Source of the DNA: Pseudonocardia sp. SCN 73-27
GTDB lineage: Bacteria; Actinomycetota; Actinomycetes; Mycobacteriales; Pseudonocardiaceae
Reading direction: 5' to 3'
Assembly (NCBI GenBank): GCA_001725415.1
Contig: MEGH01000025.1
Coordinates: 1-58,263, forward strand
DNA: 58,263 nt
In this document: positions 1-9,378 of the stretch, piece by piece
How the letters are laid out: each line of letters opens with the position of its first letter
Position numbering within the stretch: position 1 is the stretch's first letter
Program-made: the position numbers and the translations under genes
The notes under the pieces: model-generated
The model's database searches: none
What the model saw: the letters and a program-made list of their open reading frames with translations, nothing else
What the model was told of the DNA's origin: nothing

Positions 1-836
<836 letters not shown>

Positions 837-856
837 CCCGCTTCTTCCGCGAATCC

Positions 857-905
857 CACGAACTGCCCTTTGCCGCAACTGAGCTGCCGCAGAGGGCAGT
901 TCGTG
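857..905. terminator. Family-2 intergenic palindrome after gltA, probable terminator
   Basis: Perfect 13-bp arms, CACGAACTGCCCT at 857-869 and its complement at 893-905, enclose 23 nt that include GCAACTGAGCTGCCGCA. The right arm is followed by TATTTC. It lies 20 bp after the gltA stop. A related, bulged element follows fadB at 29543. Confidence 0.7.
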
Positions 906-930
906 TATTTCGGCGGGGCCGGGGATCGCG

Positions 931-979
931 GACGAACGGCACAGTCACGCAACTGAACTGCCGCAACGAGCCGGTCGTG
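931..979. repeat. Decayed family-2 palindrome copy
   Basis: The left half ACGAACGGCACAGTC (932-946) matches the left arm of the element at 29543, and 949-965 repeats the loop of the preceding element with one mismatch. The right half (CCGGTCGTGC) no longer pairs well. It lies between the first palindrome and the photolyase start. Confidence 0.5.
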
Positions 980-1042
980 CAATCACGCCGACGGGCGAGT
1001 GCTCGGCGCGCGCCCGGTCCGGGGCGCCGCTAGCGTCGCCGC

Positions 1043-2374
1043 ATGGGTGCCGACTCCGTCGTCTGGTTCCGGCGCGACCTCCGTGTCCGCGACCAGCCGA
1101 CCTTCCTCGCCGCGGCCGACAGCGGACCGTCGGCGCTCGCGCTGTTCGTCCTCGACCCCGCGCTGCTCGACCCGTCCGGCCCCGCCCGGCGGACGTTCAT
1201 GTACCGCTGCCTGCGCTCGCTCGACGAGGCCCTCGGCGGCAAGCTGCTCGTCGTCAAGGGTGACCCCGCCGAGGTCGTGCCCCGCATCGCCGGGTCCGTC
1301 GGCGCGAAGACCGTCCACATCGCCGCCGACGACCGCGAGCTCGTCCGCACCGGATCGCCCTACGCCGTCGCACCCGGCCGCGTCACCAAGGACGACGGCG
1401 ACCCCTTCAAGGTCTTCACCCCGTTCCGCCGCGCGTGGGCCCGGCACGGGTGGCGCGGCCCCGCCGACACCTCCGCCTCGACCCTGGACTGGATCGACCC
1501 GTCCGACAAGGACGGTGGGCCCCGCGCGGTCCGCATTCCCGACGACGAGACCGTCGACGCCATCCTCCCCGACCCCGGCGAGGACGCCGCCCACCACCAG
1601 TGGAAGGCGTTCCTGTCCGACGCCGTCGACCGCTACGGCGACGACCGCAACCGCCCCGACGTCGAGGGCACGTCACGGATGTCGGTGTATCTCAAGTGGG
1701 GGTGCATCCACCCGCGCACGATGCTGCACGACCTGTCGCGCAAGCGGACCGACTCCGCCGAGACCTATCGCACCGAGCTCGCCTGGCGCGACTTCTACGG
1801 CGATGTCCTGCACCAGCGCCCCGACTCCGCCCGCAGGAACTACGACCGCTCCTTCGACGCGCTGCCCACCGCCTCCGGTGAGAAGGCCTACGAGCTGCTC
1901 GAGGCCTGGCAGGAGGGGCGCACCGGGTTCCCGATCGTCGACGCGGGGATGCGGCAGCTGCGCGACCAGGCGTGGATGCACAACAGGCTGCGCATGATCG
2001 TCGCCAGCTTCCTCGTCAAGGACCTGCACCTGCCGTGGTGGTGGGGCGCCCGGCACTTCATGCAGCTGCTCGTCGACGGCGACCTGGCCTCCAACCAGCA
2101 CGGGTGGCAGTGGACCGCCGGCAGCGGCACCGACGCCGCCCCCTACTTCCGCGTCTTCAACCCCGTCACGCAGGGCGAGAGGTTCGACCCCGACGGCGAC
2201 TACGTGCGTCGCTTCGTCCCCGAGCTCGCCGACGTGCCCGGCAAGGCCGTCCATCAGCCCTGGAAGCTGCCCGACGGCATCCCAGCCGGGTATCCGGAGC
2301 CGATCGTCGACCACAAGGCCGAGCGCGAGGAGGCCCTGGCCCGATACGAGAGGGTGAAAGCGGCCCGTCGCTGA
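1043..2374 (+). CDS. phrB: Deoxyribodipyrimidine photo-lyase (class I CPD photolyase)
   Basis: Light-driven repair of cyclobutane pyrimidine dimers. The 443-residue length is normal. The N-terminal Rossmann (photolyase) domain starts at SVVWFRRDLRVRD, the usual first strand. The C-terminal FAD-binding helical domain shows WRDFYGDVL, GRTGFPIVDAGMRQL, the region around MHNRLRMIVASF, WWWGARHFMQ and SNQHGWQWTAGSGTDAAPY, with conserved FAD and electron-transfer Trp/Asn positions. The ATG is preceded by a short TAGCGTCGCC leader, so the mRNA may be near-leaderless. It lies alone between gltA and a sunset-domain gene. The antenna type (MTHF or deazaflavin) cannot be read from this. Confidence 0.93.
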   Translation: MGADSVVWFRRDLRVRDQPTFLAAADSGPSALALFVLDPALLDPSGPARRTFMYRCLRSLDEALGGKLLVVKGDPAEVVPRIAGSVGAKTVHIAADDRELVRTGSPYAVAPGRVTKDDGDPFKVFTPFRRAWARHGWRGPADTSASTLDWIDPSDKDGGPRAVRIPDDETVDAILPDPGEDAAHHQWKAFLSDAVDRYGDDRNRPDVEGTSRMSVYLKWGCIHPRTMLHDLSRKRTDSAETYRTELAWRDFYGDVLHQRPDSARRNYDRSFDALPTASGEKAYELLEAWQEGRTGFPIVDAGMRQLRDQAWMHNRLRMIVASFLVKDLHLPWWWGARHFMQLLVDGDLASNQHGWQWTAGSGTDAAPYFRVFNPVTQGERFDPDGDYVRRFVPELADVPGKAVHQPWKLPDGIPAGYPEPIVDHKAEREEALARYERVKAARR

Positions 2375-2429
2375 GAAAGTGGATCACGGCCCCTCTAGGC
2401 TCGGGTGACGTCCGGAACGGAGGCATCCC

Positions 2430-3146
2430 ATGGCCGACGAGTCGAGCCGGCGACGGCGCCGGTGGATCCTGCCCGTGGTGCTGCTCGGTGCCGGTGGCGG
2501 TTGGGTCGCCTACCGGCGCCGTGCGACGACGGCGCCCGCCCCCGACCCCGGCGACGGTGTGGCCGTGACGGGTGCCCGGTCCGCGTCGGACCTCCTGCCG
2601 CCCGAGCCCGCCGCCGGCAGCCCGTCCGCGACCGTGACGCCGTTGCGCGCCACCGCGTCCGTCACCGCCTCCGCGCCCGCCGCGGCGGGGGTGGCGGCCA
2701 CCGACACCCGCGCCGAGGCCGACCGGAAGACCGAAGCGGAGAAGGCGGCTGCGGAGAAGGCTGCTGCGGAGAAGGCTGCTGCGGAGAAGGCAGCTGCGGA
2801 GAAGGCAGCGGTCGAGAAGGCGACGGCCGATCAGAAGGCCATGGCGAAGGCCGGTGCCGACCGGGCCGCCGCCGCGACGACGGCCGAGCCCCGCAGACCC
2901 GTCGCTGCTCCGGAGGACGCCGCCCCGGCCGAGGAGCCCTACGGCCCCGGCTCGGCAGCCCCGCTCGCCGACGGTTCGGCCCCCGGCCCGGAGTACACGA
3001 TCAAGGGCAACGCGGACTCGATGCTGTTCCACACCCCGACGAGCCCGTACTTCGGCCGGACCAAGGCCGAGGCCTGGTTCAAGACCGCCGAGGACGCCAC
3101 TCGAGCGGGCTTCACCGAGTGGAAGCCCAAGCGCCGCAAGTCCTGA
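2430..3146 (+). CDS. Sunset-domain membrane protein with (AAAEK)n helix
   Basis: Function unknown. The order of parts is a short basic N-terminus with RRRRR, one hydrophobic segment (about residues 11-25, [17 protein letters not shown]), a Pro/Ala-rich stretch, a run of Glu-Lys-Ala pentads at about residues 100-135, an acidic/Pro linker, and a C-terminal sunset-type domain (about 188-235) with [26 protein letters not shown] and GFTEWKP. Sunset domains occur in actinobacterial proteins beside ribosomal or envelope functions, but their role is not established. The pentads come from a 15-bp DNA repeat based on GCGGAGAAGGCTGCT (about 2737-2820), so copy number may vary. The upstream GGAACGGAGG is a fair ribosome-binding site. 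Confidence 0.75.
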   Translation: MADESSRRRRRWILPVVLLGAGGGWVAYRRRATTAPAPDPGDGVAVTGARSASDLLPPEPAAGSPSATVTPLRATASVTASAPAAAGVAATDTRAEADRKTEAEKAAAEKAAAEKAAAEKAAAEKAAVEKATADQKAMAKAGADRAAAATTAEPRRPVAAPEDAAPAEEPYGPGSAAPLADGSAPGPEYTIKGNADSMLFHTPTSPYFGRTKAEAWFKTAEDATRAGFTEWKPKRRKS

Positions 3147-3224
3147 CGGATCGCCCGCCGTGGTGCGGATCGCCCGCCCCGGGCCGCGCCCTGGGAAAGA
3201 CGCAGGTCAGACGTCGCTCACGGG

Positions 3225-4412
3225 TCAGGCGCGGGAGCGGAGGGCCTCCTTCAGGCTGACGCGCGCGCCGGTGCGCAGCACGGAGTTGCGGTAGATCCGC
3301 GCCGCCGCGAGGACGACGCCGGCGATGGCCAGCAGCGTCAGGGCGATGGCGACGAGGACCTGCCACAGCGGTGCGACACCCATGGCGGCGCGGGCGGGCA
3401 TGAGCGTCGGTGAGAACAGCGGGATGAAGCTCAGGATCGTGCCGAGAGTGTTGCGCGGGTCGTTGGGCAGCACACTGACGGCGAAGATGAACGGGATGAA
3501 CAGCGGGAACATGATCGGCGCGACGGTCGACTGCAGCTCTTCCTGCCGCGACACGAGCGAGCCCGCGGCCGCGTAGATCGAGGCGTAGAGGAAGAACCCG
3601 AGCAGGTACCAGATCACGGCGGAGACGAGGGCGCCCGCGGCGGCGGTGGGGATCGTCAGGATGCCGGTGGTCAGGGAGCCGACGAGCCCGATGGCGCTGA
3701 GGATCAGCAGCTGTACGAGGCCGACCAGCCCGAGCCCGAGGATCTTCCCGGTGAGCAGGTGGACGGGCCGGATCGTCGACAGCAGGAGCTCGACGACGCG
3801 GCTGGACTTCTCCTCGACGACGCCCTGGGCGACGGCGCTGCCGTAGCCGACCAGCGACATGAACAGCAGGACGGCCACGACGATGGCGAGTACGAGGCGT
3901 TGTCCGCGTTCGGGATCGACGGGTTCCTGGGTGTCGACGGTGACGGCCCCGCGGGCGGCGACAGCGGCGGGGTCCTGGCCGGCGGCGGTGAGCGCCTGGG
4001 TGAGGGTGGTCTGCTGGACGGCGCCGGCGACGAGCTGCTGCAGCGAGGAGTCGACGGTGTCCTTGCCCAGCAGGGTCCAGGTGCCGGGACCACCGTCGAG
4101 AAGGGCGTCGAGGTCGCCGTCGGCCACCTGGGCCTCGCCGGTGGCGCGGTCGACCCGGGTGATGGTGAGGGTGCGGTCCTGGGCCTTCGCGGCGTCCTGC
4201 AGAGCGGGTTCGAGCGAGGCCGTGGACGAGGTGAGGCCGAGGCTGTTGCTGGAGCTCTGGCTCCCGATGAAGCTGAAGAGCGCGATGTAGATCGCGAAGA
4301 TGACGATGGTGACGAGCAGCCCGATGGCGAAGCTCTTGGACCGGACCTGGGTGGTGAACTCGCGGCGGGCGACGAGCGCGACGGCCCGGCCGGGCGTGAG
4401 CGGGGCGGTCAC
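3225..4412 (-). CDS. ABC-2 family permease (NatB/YhaP-like)
   Basis: Membrane half of an ABC exporter, 395 aa. After the basic start (ARREFTTQVRSK) there is one N-terminal membrane helix near residues 24-44, a large extracytoplasmic domain of about 120 residues, and five or so helices in the C-terminal half, including VLAIVVAVLLFMSLVGYG and the motif VVEEKSSRVVELLLSTI typical of NatB/ABC-2 proteins. The start is GTG at 4412, whose GTGA overlaps the stop of the ATPase gene, with GAGGAG just upstream, so the two are translationally coupled. The substrate is unknown; the family exports Na+, peptides or drugs. A longer frame upstream is antisense to the ATPase and is not used. Confidence 0.88.
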   Translation of the reverse strand: MTAPLTPGRAVALVARREFTTQVRSKSFAIGLLVTIVIFAIYIALFSFIGSQSSSNSLGLTSSTASLEPALQDAAKAQDRTLTITRVDRATGEAQVADGDLDALLDGGPGTWTLLGKDTVDSSLQQLVAGAVQQTTLTQALTAAGQDPAAVAARGAVTVDTQEPVDPERGQRLVLAIVVAVLLFMSLVGYGSAVAQGVVEEKSSRVVELLLSTIRPVHLLTGKILGLGLVGLVQLLILSAIGLVGSLTTGILTIPTAAAGALVSAVIWYLLGFFLYASIYAAAGSLVSRQEELQSTVAPIMFPLFIPFIFAVSVLPNDPRNTLGTILSFIPLFSPTLMPARAAMGVAPLWQVLVAIALTLLAIAGVVLAAARIYRNSVLRTGARVSLKEALRSRA

Positions 4413-5308
4413 GACTCCTCCTCGGTGGCGGGGGCGGCGACGACGTCGCGGTAGAGCTCGGTGAGCGGGGGCCGGTGCGGGCCGAAGGAATGCACGGGGC
4501 CTGCGGCCATGGCCGCGCGCAGTACGTCCTGGTCGGAGGCGCCGTCGAGCTCGACGCGGGTGGCGTGCGGCCCGGACTCGACGACGCGGACGCCGGGGAG
4601 CGAGTCGGCCCAGCCGGGTGGGGGTCCGGAGACGTCGATGCGTTCGGCATCGCCGGTGCGCAGCTCGTCGACGGTGCCTGCGGCGACCATCCGGCCGGCG
4701 GAGATGATGCCGACGCGGTCGCAGAGGCGTTCGACGAGGTCGAGCTGGTGGCTGGAGAAGATGACGGGCACGCCGGTGTCGGCCTTCTCGCGCAGGACTG
4801 TGCTCATGACCTCGACGGCGACGGGGTCGAGCCCGGAGAAGGGTTCGTCGAGGACGAGGACCTCGGGGTCGTGGACGAGAGCGGCGCACAGCTGGACGCG
4901 TTGCTGGTTGCCGAGGGAGAGCTTCTGGACCTCGTCGCGGATGCGGGACTCGACGCCGAGGCGTGAGGTCCAGCGTTCGACGGAGGCGCGGGCGTCGGCG
5001 GCGTCGAGGCCGTGGAGGCGGGCGAGGTACTCGAGCTGCTCGCCGACCTTCATCTTCGGGTAGAGCCCGCGCTCCTCGGGCATGTACCCGATCCGGCGAC
5101 GTACGTCGGCGTCGATCGGCCTGTCCTTCCAGCGGACCTCGCCGCCGTCGGACGTGAGCACCCCGAGCACGATCCGCATGGTCGTGGTCTTGCCGGCGCC
5201 GTTGCTGCCGACGAACCCGAAGAGCTCGCCGGGCTGCACGGCGAACGTCACCTGGTCGAGTGCTTGTACGTGGCCGAACCGCTTGCTGATCCCCCCGATG
5301 TCCAGCAT
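4409..5308 (-). CDS. ABC transporter ATP-binding protein (NatA-like)
   Basis: ATPase partner of the permease encoded next, 299 aa from ATG 5308 (MLDIGGISKRFG). Walker A GSNGAGKTTTM, Q-loop region YMPEERGLYP, signature LSLGNQQRV (LSxGN variant common in NatA types), Walker B VLVLDEPFSGLDP and switch SSHQLD are all present. The EERGLYP segment and the C-terminal extension of about 75 residues fit the DUF4162-containing bacitracin/Na-type subgroup. A GTG at 5344 would add 12 residues but falls within the terminator hairpin of the upstream regulator, so the ATG is preferred. It forms a two-gene operon with 3225-4412. Confidence 0.92.
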   Translation of the reverse strand: MLDIGGISKRFGHVQALDQVTFAVQPGELFGFVGSNGAGKTTTMRIVLGVLTSDGGEVRWKDRPIDADVRRRIGYMPEERGLYPKMKVGEQLEYLARLHGLDAADARASVERWTSRLGVESRIRDEVQKLSLGNQQRVQLCAALVHDPEVLVLDEPFSGLDPVAVEVMSTVLREKADTGVPVIFSSHQLDLVERLCDRVGIISAGRMVAAGTVDELRTGDAERIDVSGPPPGWADSLPGVRVVESGPHATRVELDGASDQDVLRAAMAAGPVHSFGPHRPPLTELYRDVVAAPATEEES

Positions 5309-5335
5309 GGACGCGACCCTAGCGGGATGGGACGA

Positions 5336-5356
5336 ACCGGGCACGACGTGCCCGGT
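5336..5356 (-). terminator. Hairpin downstream of the mim regulator
   Basis: Nine-bp arms, ACCGGGCAC and GTGCCCGGT, around a GAC loop, 10 bp past the regulator stop on the minus strand. It separates the regulator from the ABC pair transcribed in the same direction. There is no T-tract. Confidence 0.6.
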
Positions 5357-5365
5357 CCGCGAGGT

Positions 5366-7273
5366 TCAGCGCGAGTCGGCCAACTGTGGCAACGAGATCC
5401 CGTACCCGCGGATCTTGCGGTAGATCGTCGCGCGGGACATGCCGAGCTGGCGGGCGGCCTCGGCCTTGTTGCCGTCGGTGTCGAGGAGCGCGTCGACGAT
5501 GGCATCGCACTCGATGGCTTCGAGCGGGGTCAGGACGCGGCGGGTGGTGGCCCGGGTCTCGGCCGGCAGGTCGACCGGCGTGATGGTGCCGGACCGCTTG
5601 CGCGCCACGATCTTGCGCAGCACCTGGTAGAGCTGCTCGACGTTGCCGGGCCAGCGGTTGCGCATGAGCACGCGCATGGCCTCGGGGGAGCAGGTGAGGT
5701 CGGCGCCGCGGGTGAGGCGCGCGATGAGGTGCGGGACCAGCTCGGCGACGTCCTCGATGTGGTGACGCAGCGGCGGGACCTCGATGGTCCGGGGGAACGA
5801 GTCGAGCAGCTCGACCATGTCGGCGCCCGCGTCGGCGTGGGCGCGGTCGACGGTCGCGACGACCCAGGGCCGCTCGGGGTCGGTCGACTCCCGGTGGGGT
5901 TCGAGGGTGTCGGCGAGGGCGCGCAGGCCCTCGGGCGGCAGCGAGTCGACGTGGCAGAGCACCAGGGTGCCGCCATTGCCGGTCTCGAGCTCCTCGCCGA
6001 CGTCGGAGAGCCAGCGGGGGCCGAAGTCGGAGGCGTCCATGACGCGCAGGTGGGCGGCGGGGTTGCGCAGCTGGTGGGTGGCGCGCGCGAGGGTGCGCTT
6101 GCCGGAGCCGGGCTCGCCCTCGAGGACGAGCCACTCGCGGGCCTGCAGGTGCCGGTCGACGGCCTGCACGCACTTCGTCCACAAGGGTCCGGAGCCGACG
6201 GCGGCGGGCAGCGACGTGGGCGGCGGCAGCGAGAGCGACCGGGTGGGCGCGGTCTCGGCCGACACGAGCTGGACGTGCAGCACCCCGCCGGTGACGCCGT
6301 GCTCGCCCCAGCTGGGACGGGTCTGGACGCGGGCGATCGCGCCGCTGGGCAGGTCGACGAGCAGCTGGCGGCGACGGCCCGTGGCCAGCGCCTCGGCACC
6401 GTGCGAGAGCAGGGAGCTCTGGTCGTTGGGGTCGACGAGCTGGCGGGCCTGGTCGTTCATCATCAGCAGGTCGTCGCCCATGGCGATGACGGCGCCGCGG
6501 TTGCGCTGGCAGGCGGCCAGGTAGTCGTGCAGCAGGGAGAGCTCGCGCCGGCCGGAGTGCTCGAGCAGTGTTTCCTCGATGCGCCGGGCGATGTTGGTGG
6601 CGACGGCGACCATCATCCGGTTCGCCTCACGTCGCCAGCAGGTCAGGTCGATGACGCCGATGAGCTTGCCACTGACCGGGTGCCGGATCGGGGCGCCCGC
6701 GCAGGCGAACTCCTCGAGGTGCTCGACGTAGTGCTCGTGGCCGAACACGAGGGCGGGGCCACGGCCTTCCAGGGCGGTGCCGATGCCGTTGGTGCCGACG
6801 TAGCGCTCCGCGTAGCTGAAGCCCGGGGCGAGCCAGATGCGGTCGAGACCCTGGTTGAGCTTGCTGTCGCCGCTGCGTCGGTCGAGGACCACGCCCTCGT
6901 CGTCGCACAGGATGACGCTGACCGGCTCGGTCGCGAGCTGGTCGCTGGTCTCCGCGAGGATCGGGCCGGCGGCCCTGCTGAGCAGGGAGTCGACGTCGAA
7001 CTCGGTCTCGTACGGGAGGTCGAGGTGGTCGACGGGGACCTGGAAGTTCCGCGACCGCGTCCACGAGGCGAGGATCGGCGCGCGGACCACGCCGGGCTCG
7101 ACGTGGTCGTCGGTGAGGAAGGCGGAACGAGCCTCTGCGACCCGGACGGCGGCGGCACCGACCGGCACCCGCACGACGTCGCCGTCGGTGTCCGCCGACT
7201 GCGCGGGACGGGGGTTCGCGTGTTCCGTCGAGTGGCCCAACCGGTTGCCCTCCTGGATGCAGCCGCCTGTCAC
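5366..7273 (-). CDS. mimR: AcoR/MimR-type transcriptional activator of the monooxygenase operon
   Basis: Expected to switch on mimABCD in response to substrate or product. In 635 aa it shows an AcoR-type N-terminal region (ILASWTRSR at about 67-75), a GAF sensor domain (about 110-240; YVGTNGIGTALEGRGPALVFGHEHY), a central AAA+ domain with Walker A GEPGSGKRT (386-394) and a Walker-B-like segment GGTLVLCHVDSLPP (about 434), and a C-terminal Fis helix-turn-helix (about 600-622; KAEAARQLGMSRATIYRKI). The sigma-54 contact loop GAFTGA is absent and the Walker A-B interval is short, as expected in a phylum without sigma-54. It is transcribed divergently from mimA across 350 bp. The start used is GTG 7273; it lacks a clear ribosome-binding site and may lie downstream. 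In mycobacteria MimR is required for mimABCD transcription. Confidence 0.88.
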   Translation of the reverse strand: MTGGCIQEGNRLGHSTEHANPRPAQSADTDGDVVRVPVGAAAVRVAEARSAFLTDDHVEPGVVRAPILASWTRSRNFQVPVDHLDLPYETEFDVDSLLSRAAGPILAETSDQLATEPVSVILCDDEGVVLDRRSGDSKLNQGLDRIWLAPGFSYAERYVGTNGIGTALEGRGPALVFGHEHYVEHLEEFACAGAPIRHPVSGKLIGVIDLTCWRREANRMMVAVATNIARRIEETLLEHSGRRELSLLHDYLAACQRNRGAVIAMGDDLLMMNDQARQLVDPNDQSSLLSHGAEALATGRRRQLLVDLPSGAIARVQTRPSWGEHGVTGGVLHVQLVSAETAPTRSLSLPPPTSLPAAVGSGPLWTKCVQAVDRHLQAREWLVLEGEPGSGKRTLARATHQLRNPAAHLRVMDASDFGPRWLSDVGEELETGNGGTLVLCHVDSLPPEGLRALADTLEPHRESTDPERPWVVATVDRAHADAGADMVELLDSFPRTIEVPPLRHHIEDVAELVPHLIARLTRGADLTCSPEAMRVLMRNRWPGNVEQLYQVLRKIVARKRSGTITPVDLPAETRATTRRVLTPLEAIECDAIVDALLDTDGNKAEAARQLGMSRATIYRKIRGYGISLPQLADSR

Positions 7274-7623
7274 GTCGTCGCGGCAGGAGCCATCGATCCG
7301 GACGGTACCGCCCGGACGGGAGGAACGATAGGGGCCCGGGAACTGACCACCGTCTCATATTGAGACCGCAGGTCAGGCCGTACGGGGGTGTGATTCCCGG
7401 CACGAGAGGCAGTGCCCCGGGGACCCGCGAACCCCTGATCACCACCCCTCGTGTCCGAGTCGCCACCGAGGGCGCCCGCGCTGTCTCCCGGTGAAGGCCC
7501 GGGCTCGCGGTCGAGATACGTCCCGGCGGCACGTCCAGCCGCCGGCCGTGACGAGGCCGCGAGGGCAATGGGGTCGATGCGGTCCACGTGTCGAACCTGA
7601 TACCCACCACGTGAGGAGACGAT
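7274..7623. promoter_or_regulatory. Divergent mimR-mimA control region, 350 bp without genes
   Basis: The only gene-free stretch over 300 bp. It contains one clean 15-bp inverted repeat at 7352-7366 and a strong ribosome-binding site GTGAGGAGA just before mimA GTG 7624. No convincing -35/-10 pair and no GG-N10-GC sigma-54 promoter is visible. A TGATACC at about 7597 could be a -10 with a poor -35. Confidence 0.7.
7352..7366. promoter_or_regulatory. Candidate MimR operator
   Basis: Perfect dyad GTCTCA-TAT-TGAGAC, 258 bp before mimA and about 86 bp before the annotated mimR start. Fis-type activators of the AcoR group usually bind such interrupted dyads upstream of the promoter. Assignment to MimR is inference. 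Confidence 0.55.
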
Positions 7624-9276
7624 GTGAGTCGGCAGAGTCTGGCTAAGGCTCACCAGAAGATCCAGGAACTCTCCTGGGAGCCGCAGTACCACGAGCCGTA
7701 CATGAAGTACGGAACCGACTACACCTTCCGCAAGGCCGCGAAGAAGGACCCGCTCAAGCAGGTCCTGCGGTCTTACTTCCCCATGCAGGAAGAGAAGGAC
7801 CACCGCGTCTACGGCGCCTCCGACGGCGCGATTCGCGGGAACATGTTCCGGCAGGTGCAGGAGCGCTGGCTGGAGTGGCAGAAGCTGTTCCTCAGCATCA
7901 TCCCGTTGCCGGAGGTCTCGGCCGCGCGGTCGATGCCGATGCTGTTCCACGTGGTTCCGAACCCGGAGCTGCACAACGGCCAGGCCATTCAGATGATCGA
8001 CGAGGTTCGCCACTCGACGATCCAGCAGAACCTGAAGCGCCTGTACATGAACAACTACATCGACCCGGCGGGCTTCAACAACAGCCTGCGGAACTTCCAC
8101 AGCGACTACTGCGGCACCATCGGCCGTCAGTTCGCCGAGGGGTTCATCACCGGTGACGCGATCACCGCGGCGTCGATCTACCTGACCATCGTGGCCGAGA
8201 CGGCGTTCACCAACACGCTGTTCGTGGCCATGCCGGCAGAGGCCGCCGCCAACGGCGACTACCTGCTGCCGACGGTCTTCCACTCGGTGCAGTCCGACGA
8301 GTCGCGGCACATCTCCAACGGCTACGCCACCCTGCTCATGGCGCTGTCGGACGAGGACAACCGCCAGCTGCTCGAGCGCGACCTGCGCTACGCGTGGTGG
8401 AACAACCACCGCGTCGTCGACGCCGCCATCGGTACCTTCATCGAGTACGGCACGAAGGACCGCCGCAAGGACCGCGAGTCCTACGCGGAGATGTGGCGCC
8501 GCTGGATCTACGACGACTACTACCGCGCGTACCTGATCCCGCTCGAGAAGTACGGCCTGGTCATCCCGCACGACCTGATCGAAGAGTCGTGGAAGCAGAT
8601 CTGGGAGAAGGGCTACGTCCACGAGGTCGCGCAGTTCTTCGCCACCGGTTGGCTCGCCAACTACTGGCGTATCGACGGCATGACCGACGAGGACTTCGAG
8701 TGGTTCGAGTACAAGTACCCGGGCTGGTACGACAAGTACGGCAAGTGGTGGGAGAACTACAACCGCCTCGCCGTGCCGAACGGGCACAACCCGATCGTCT
8801 TCGAGGACGTGGACTACGTCTACCCGGCCCGCTGCTGGACCTGCATGGTCCCGTGTCTGGTCCGTGAGGACATGGTCATGGCCGACGTCGACGGGGTCAC
8901 CCGTACGTACTGCCACGAGGTCTGCCGTTGGACGGACGTCGAGGCCTTCCGCCCGACGTACCAGGGTCGCGAGACCCCGAACATGGGTCGCCTGGTCGGC
9001 CACCGCGAGTGGGAGACCCTGTACCACGGCTGGAACTGGGCCGATGTCGTGTCCGACATGGGCTTCGTTCGGGACGACGGCAAGACGATGACGGCGCAGC
9101 CGCATCTGAACCTCGACCCCAACAAGATGTGGACCCTGGACCACATGCGTCGTTGTCCTCCGCTGGCCAGCCCCAACGTGCTGGTCAACGAGATGGACGA
9201 CGCCGGTAAGGCGGCGTTCCACGCCGACTACATCCGTCAGGGCCCAGCCGGACGACCGGCACCTGAGAACGCCTGA
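7624..9276 (+). CDS. mimA: Propane/phenol-type diiron monooxygenase, large hydroxylase subunit
   Basis: Catalytic alpha subunit of a soluble diiron monooxygenase of the MimA/PrmA type, which in mycobacteria and Rhodococcus oxidises propane, acetone and phenols with O2 and NADH. It has 550 residues, the family length. All six iron ligands are recognisable: E97 (LPEVSAARS), E127 and H130 (IDEVRH), E192 (AETAFTN), E226 and H229 (SDESRH). The C-terminal part has RCWTCMVPCLVRED and YCHEVCRW, a Cys-rich pattern of this subfamily. The start GTG 7624 is set by GAGGAGA and by the N-terminus MSRQSLAKAH shared with homologues. First gene of the operon. A hairpin in the gap before mimB may raise mimA transcript level over the rest. 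The actual substrate is not readable from sequence. Confidence 0.96.
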   Translation: MSRQSLAKAHQKIQELSWEPQYHEPYMKYGTDYTFRKAAKKDPLKQVLRSYFPMQEEKDHRVYGASDGAIRGNMFRQVQERWLEWQKLFLSIIPLPEVSAARSMPMLFHVVPNPELHNGQAIQMIDEVRHSTIQQNLKRLYMNNYIDPAGFNNSLRNFHSDYCGTIGRQFAEGFITGDAITAASIYLTIVAETAFTNTLFVAMPAEAAANGDYLLPTVFHSVQSDESRHISNGYATLLMALSDEDNRQLLERDLRYAWWNNHRVVDAAIGTFIEYGTKDRRKDRESYAEMWRRWIYDDYYRAYLIPLEKYGLVIPHDLIEESWKQIWEKGYVHEVAQFFATGWLANYWRIDGMTDEDFEWFEYKYPGWYDKYGKWWENYNRLAVPNGHNPIVFEDVDYVYPARCWTCMVPCLVREDMVMADVDGVTRTYCHEVCRWTDVEAFRPTYQGRETPNMGRLVGHREWETLYHGWNWADVVSDMGFVRDDGKTMTAQPHLNLDPNKMWTLDHMRRCPPLASPNVLVNEMDDAGKAAFHADYIRQGPAGRPAPENA

Positions 9277-9294
9277 GCGCGGGTCAGGTGAGGG

Positions 9295-9327
9295 GGAAGG
9301 GCCGGCGGCGCCACCGTCGGCCCTTCC
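9295..9327 (+). terminator. mimA-mimB intergenic stem-loop
   Basis: A 14-bp stem, GGAAGGGCCGGCGG with CCGTCGGCCCTTCC (one G-U), around CGCCA, with no T-tract. As mimB-D must be co-expressed with mimA, it is more likely an attenuator or 3'-end stabiliser than a full terminator. Confidence 0.6.
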
Positions 9328-9378
9328 TCTGCCAGGCCGAGTTCAGTTCATGTAGCTGGTCGACCGGTAAAGGAAGTC

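Noticed and set aside
5012-7363. 783-codon plus-strand frame opposite the ABC and mimR genes
   Set aside because: Shadow of real minus-strand genes; runs through two genes and has no recognisable domain.
7274-7623. Possible sigma-54 promoter before mimA
   Set aside because: No TGGCAC-N5-TTGC match; GGCACGAGAGGCAG at 7399 lacks the TTGC box, and the activator itself lacks GAFTGA.
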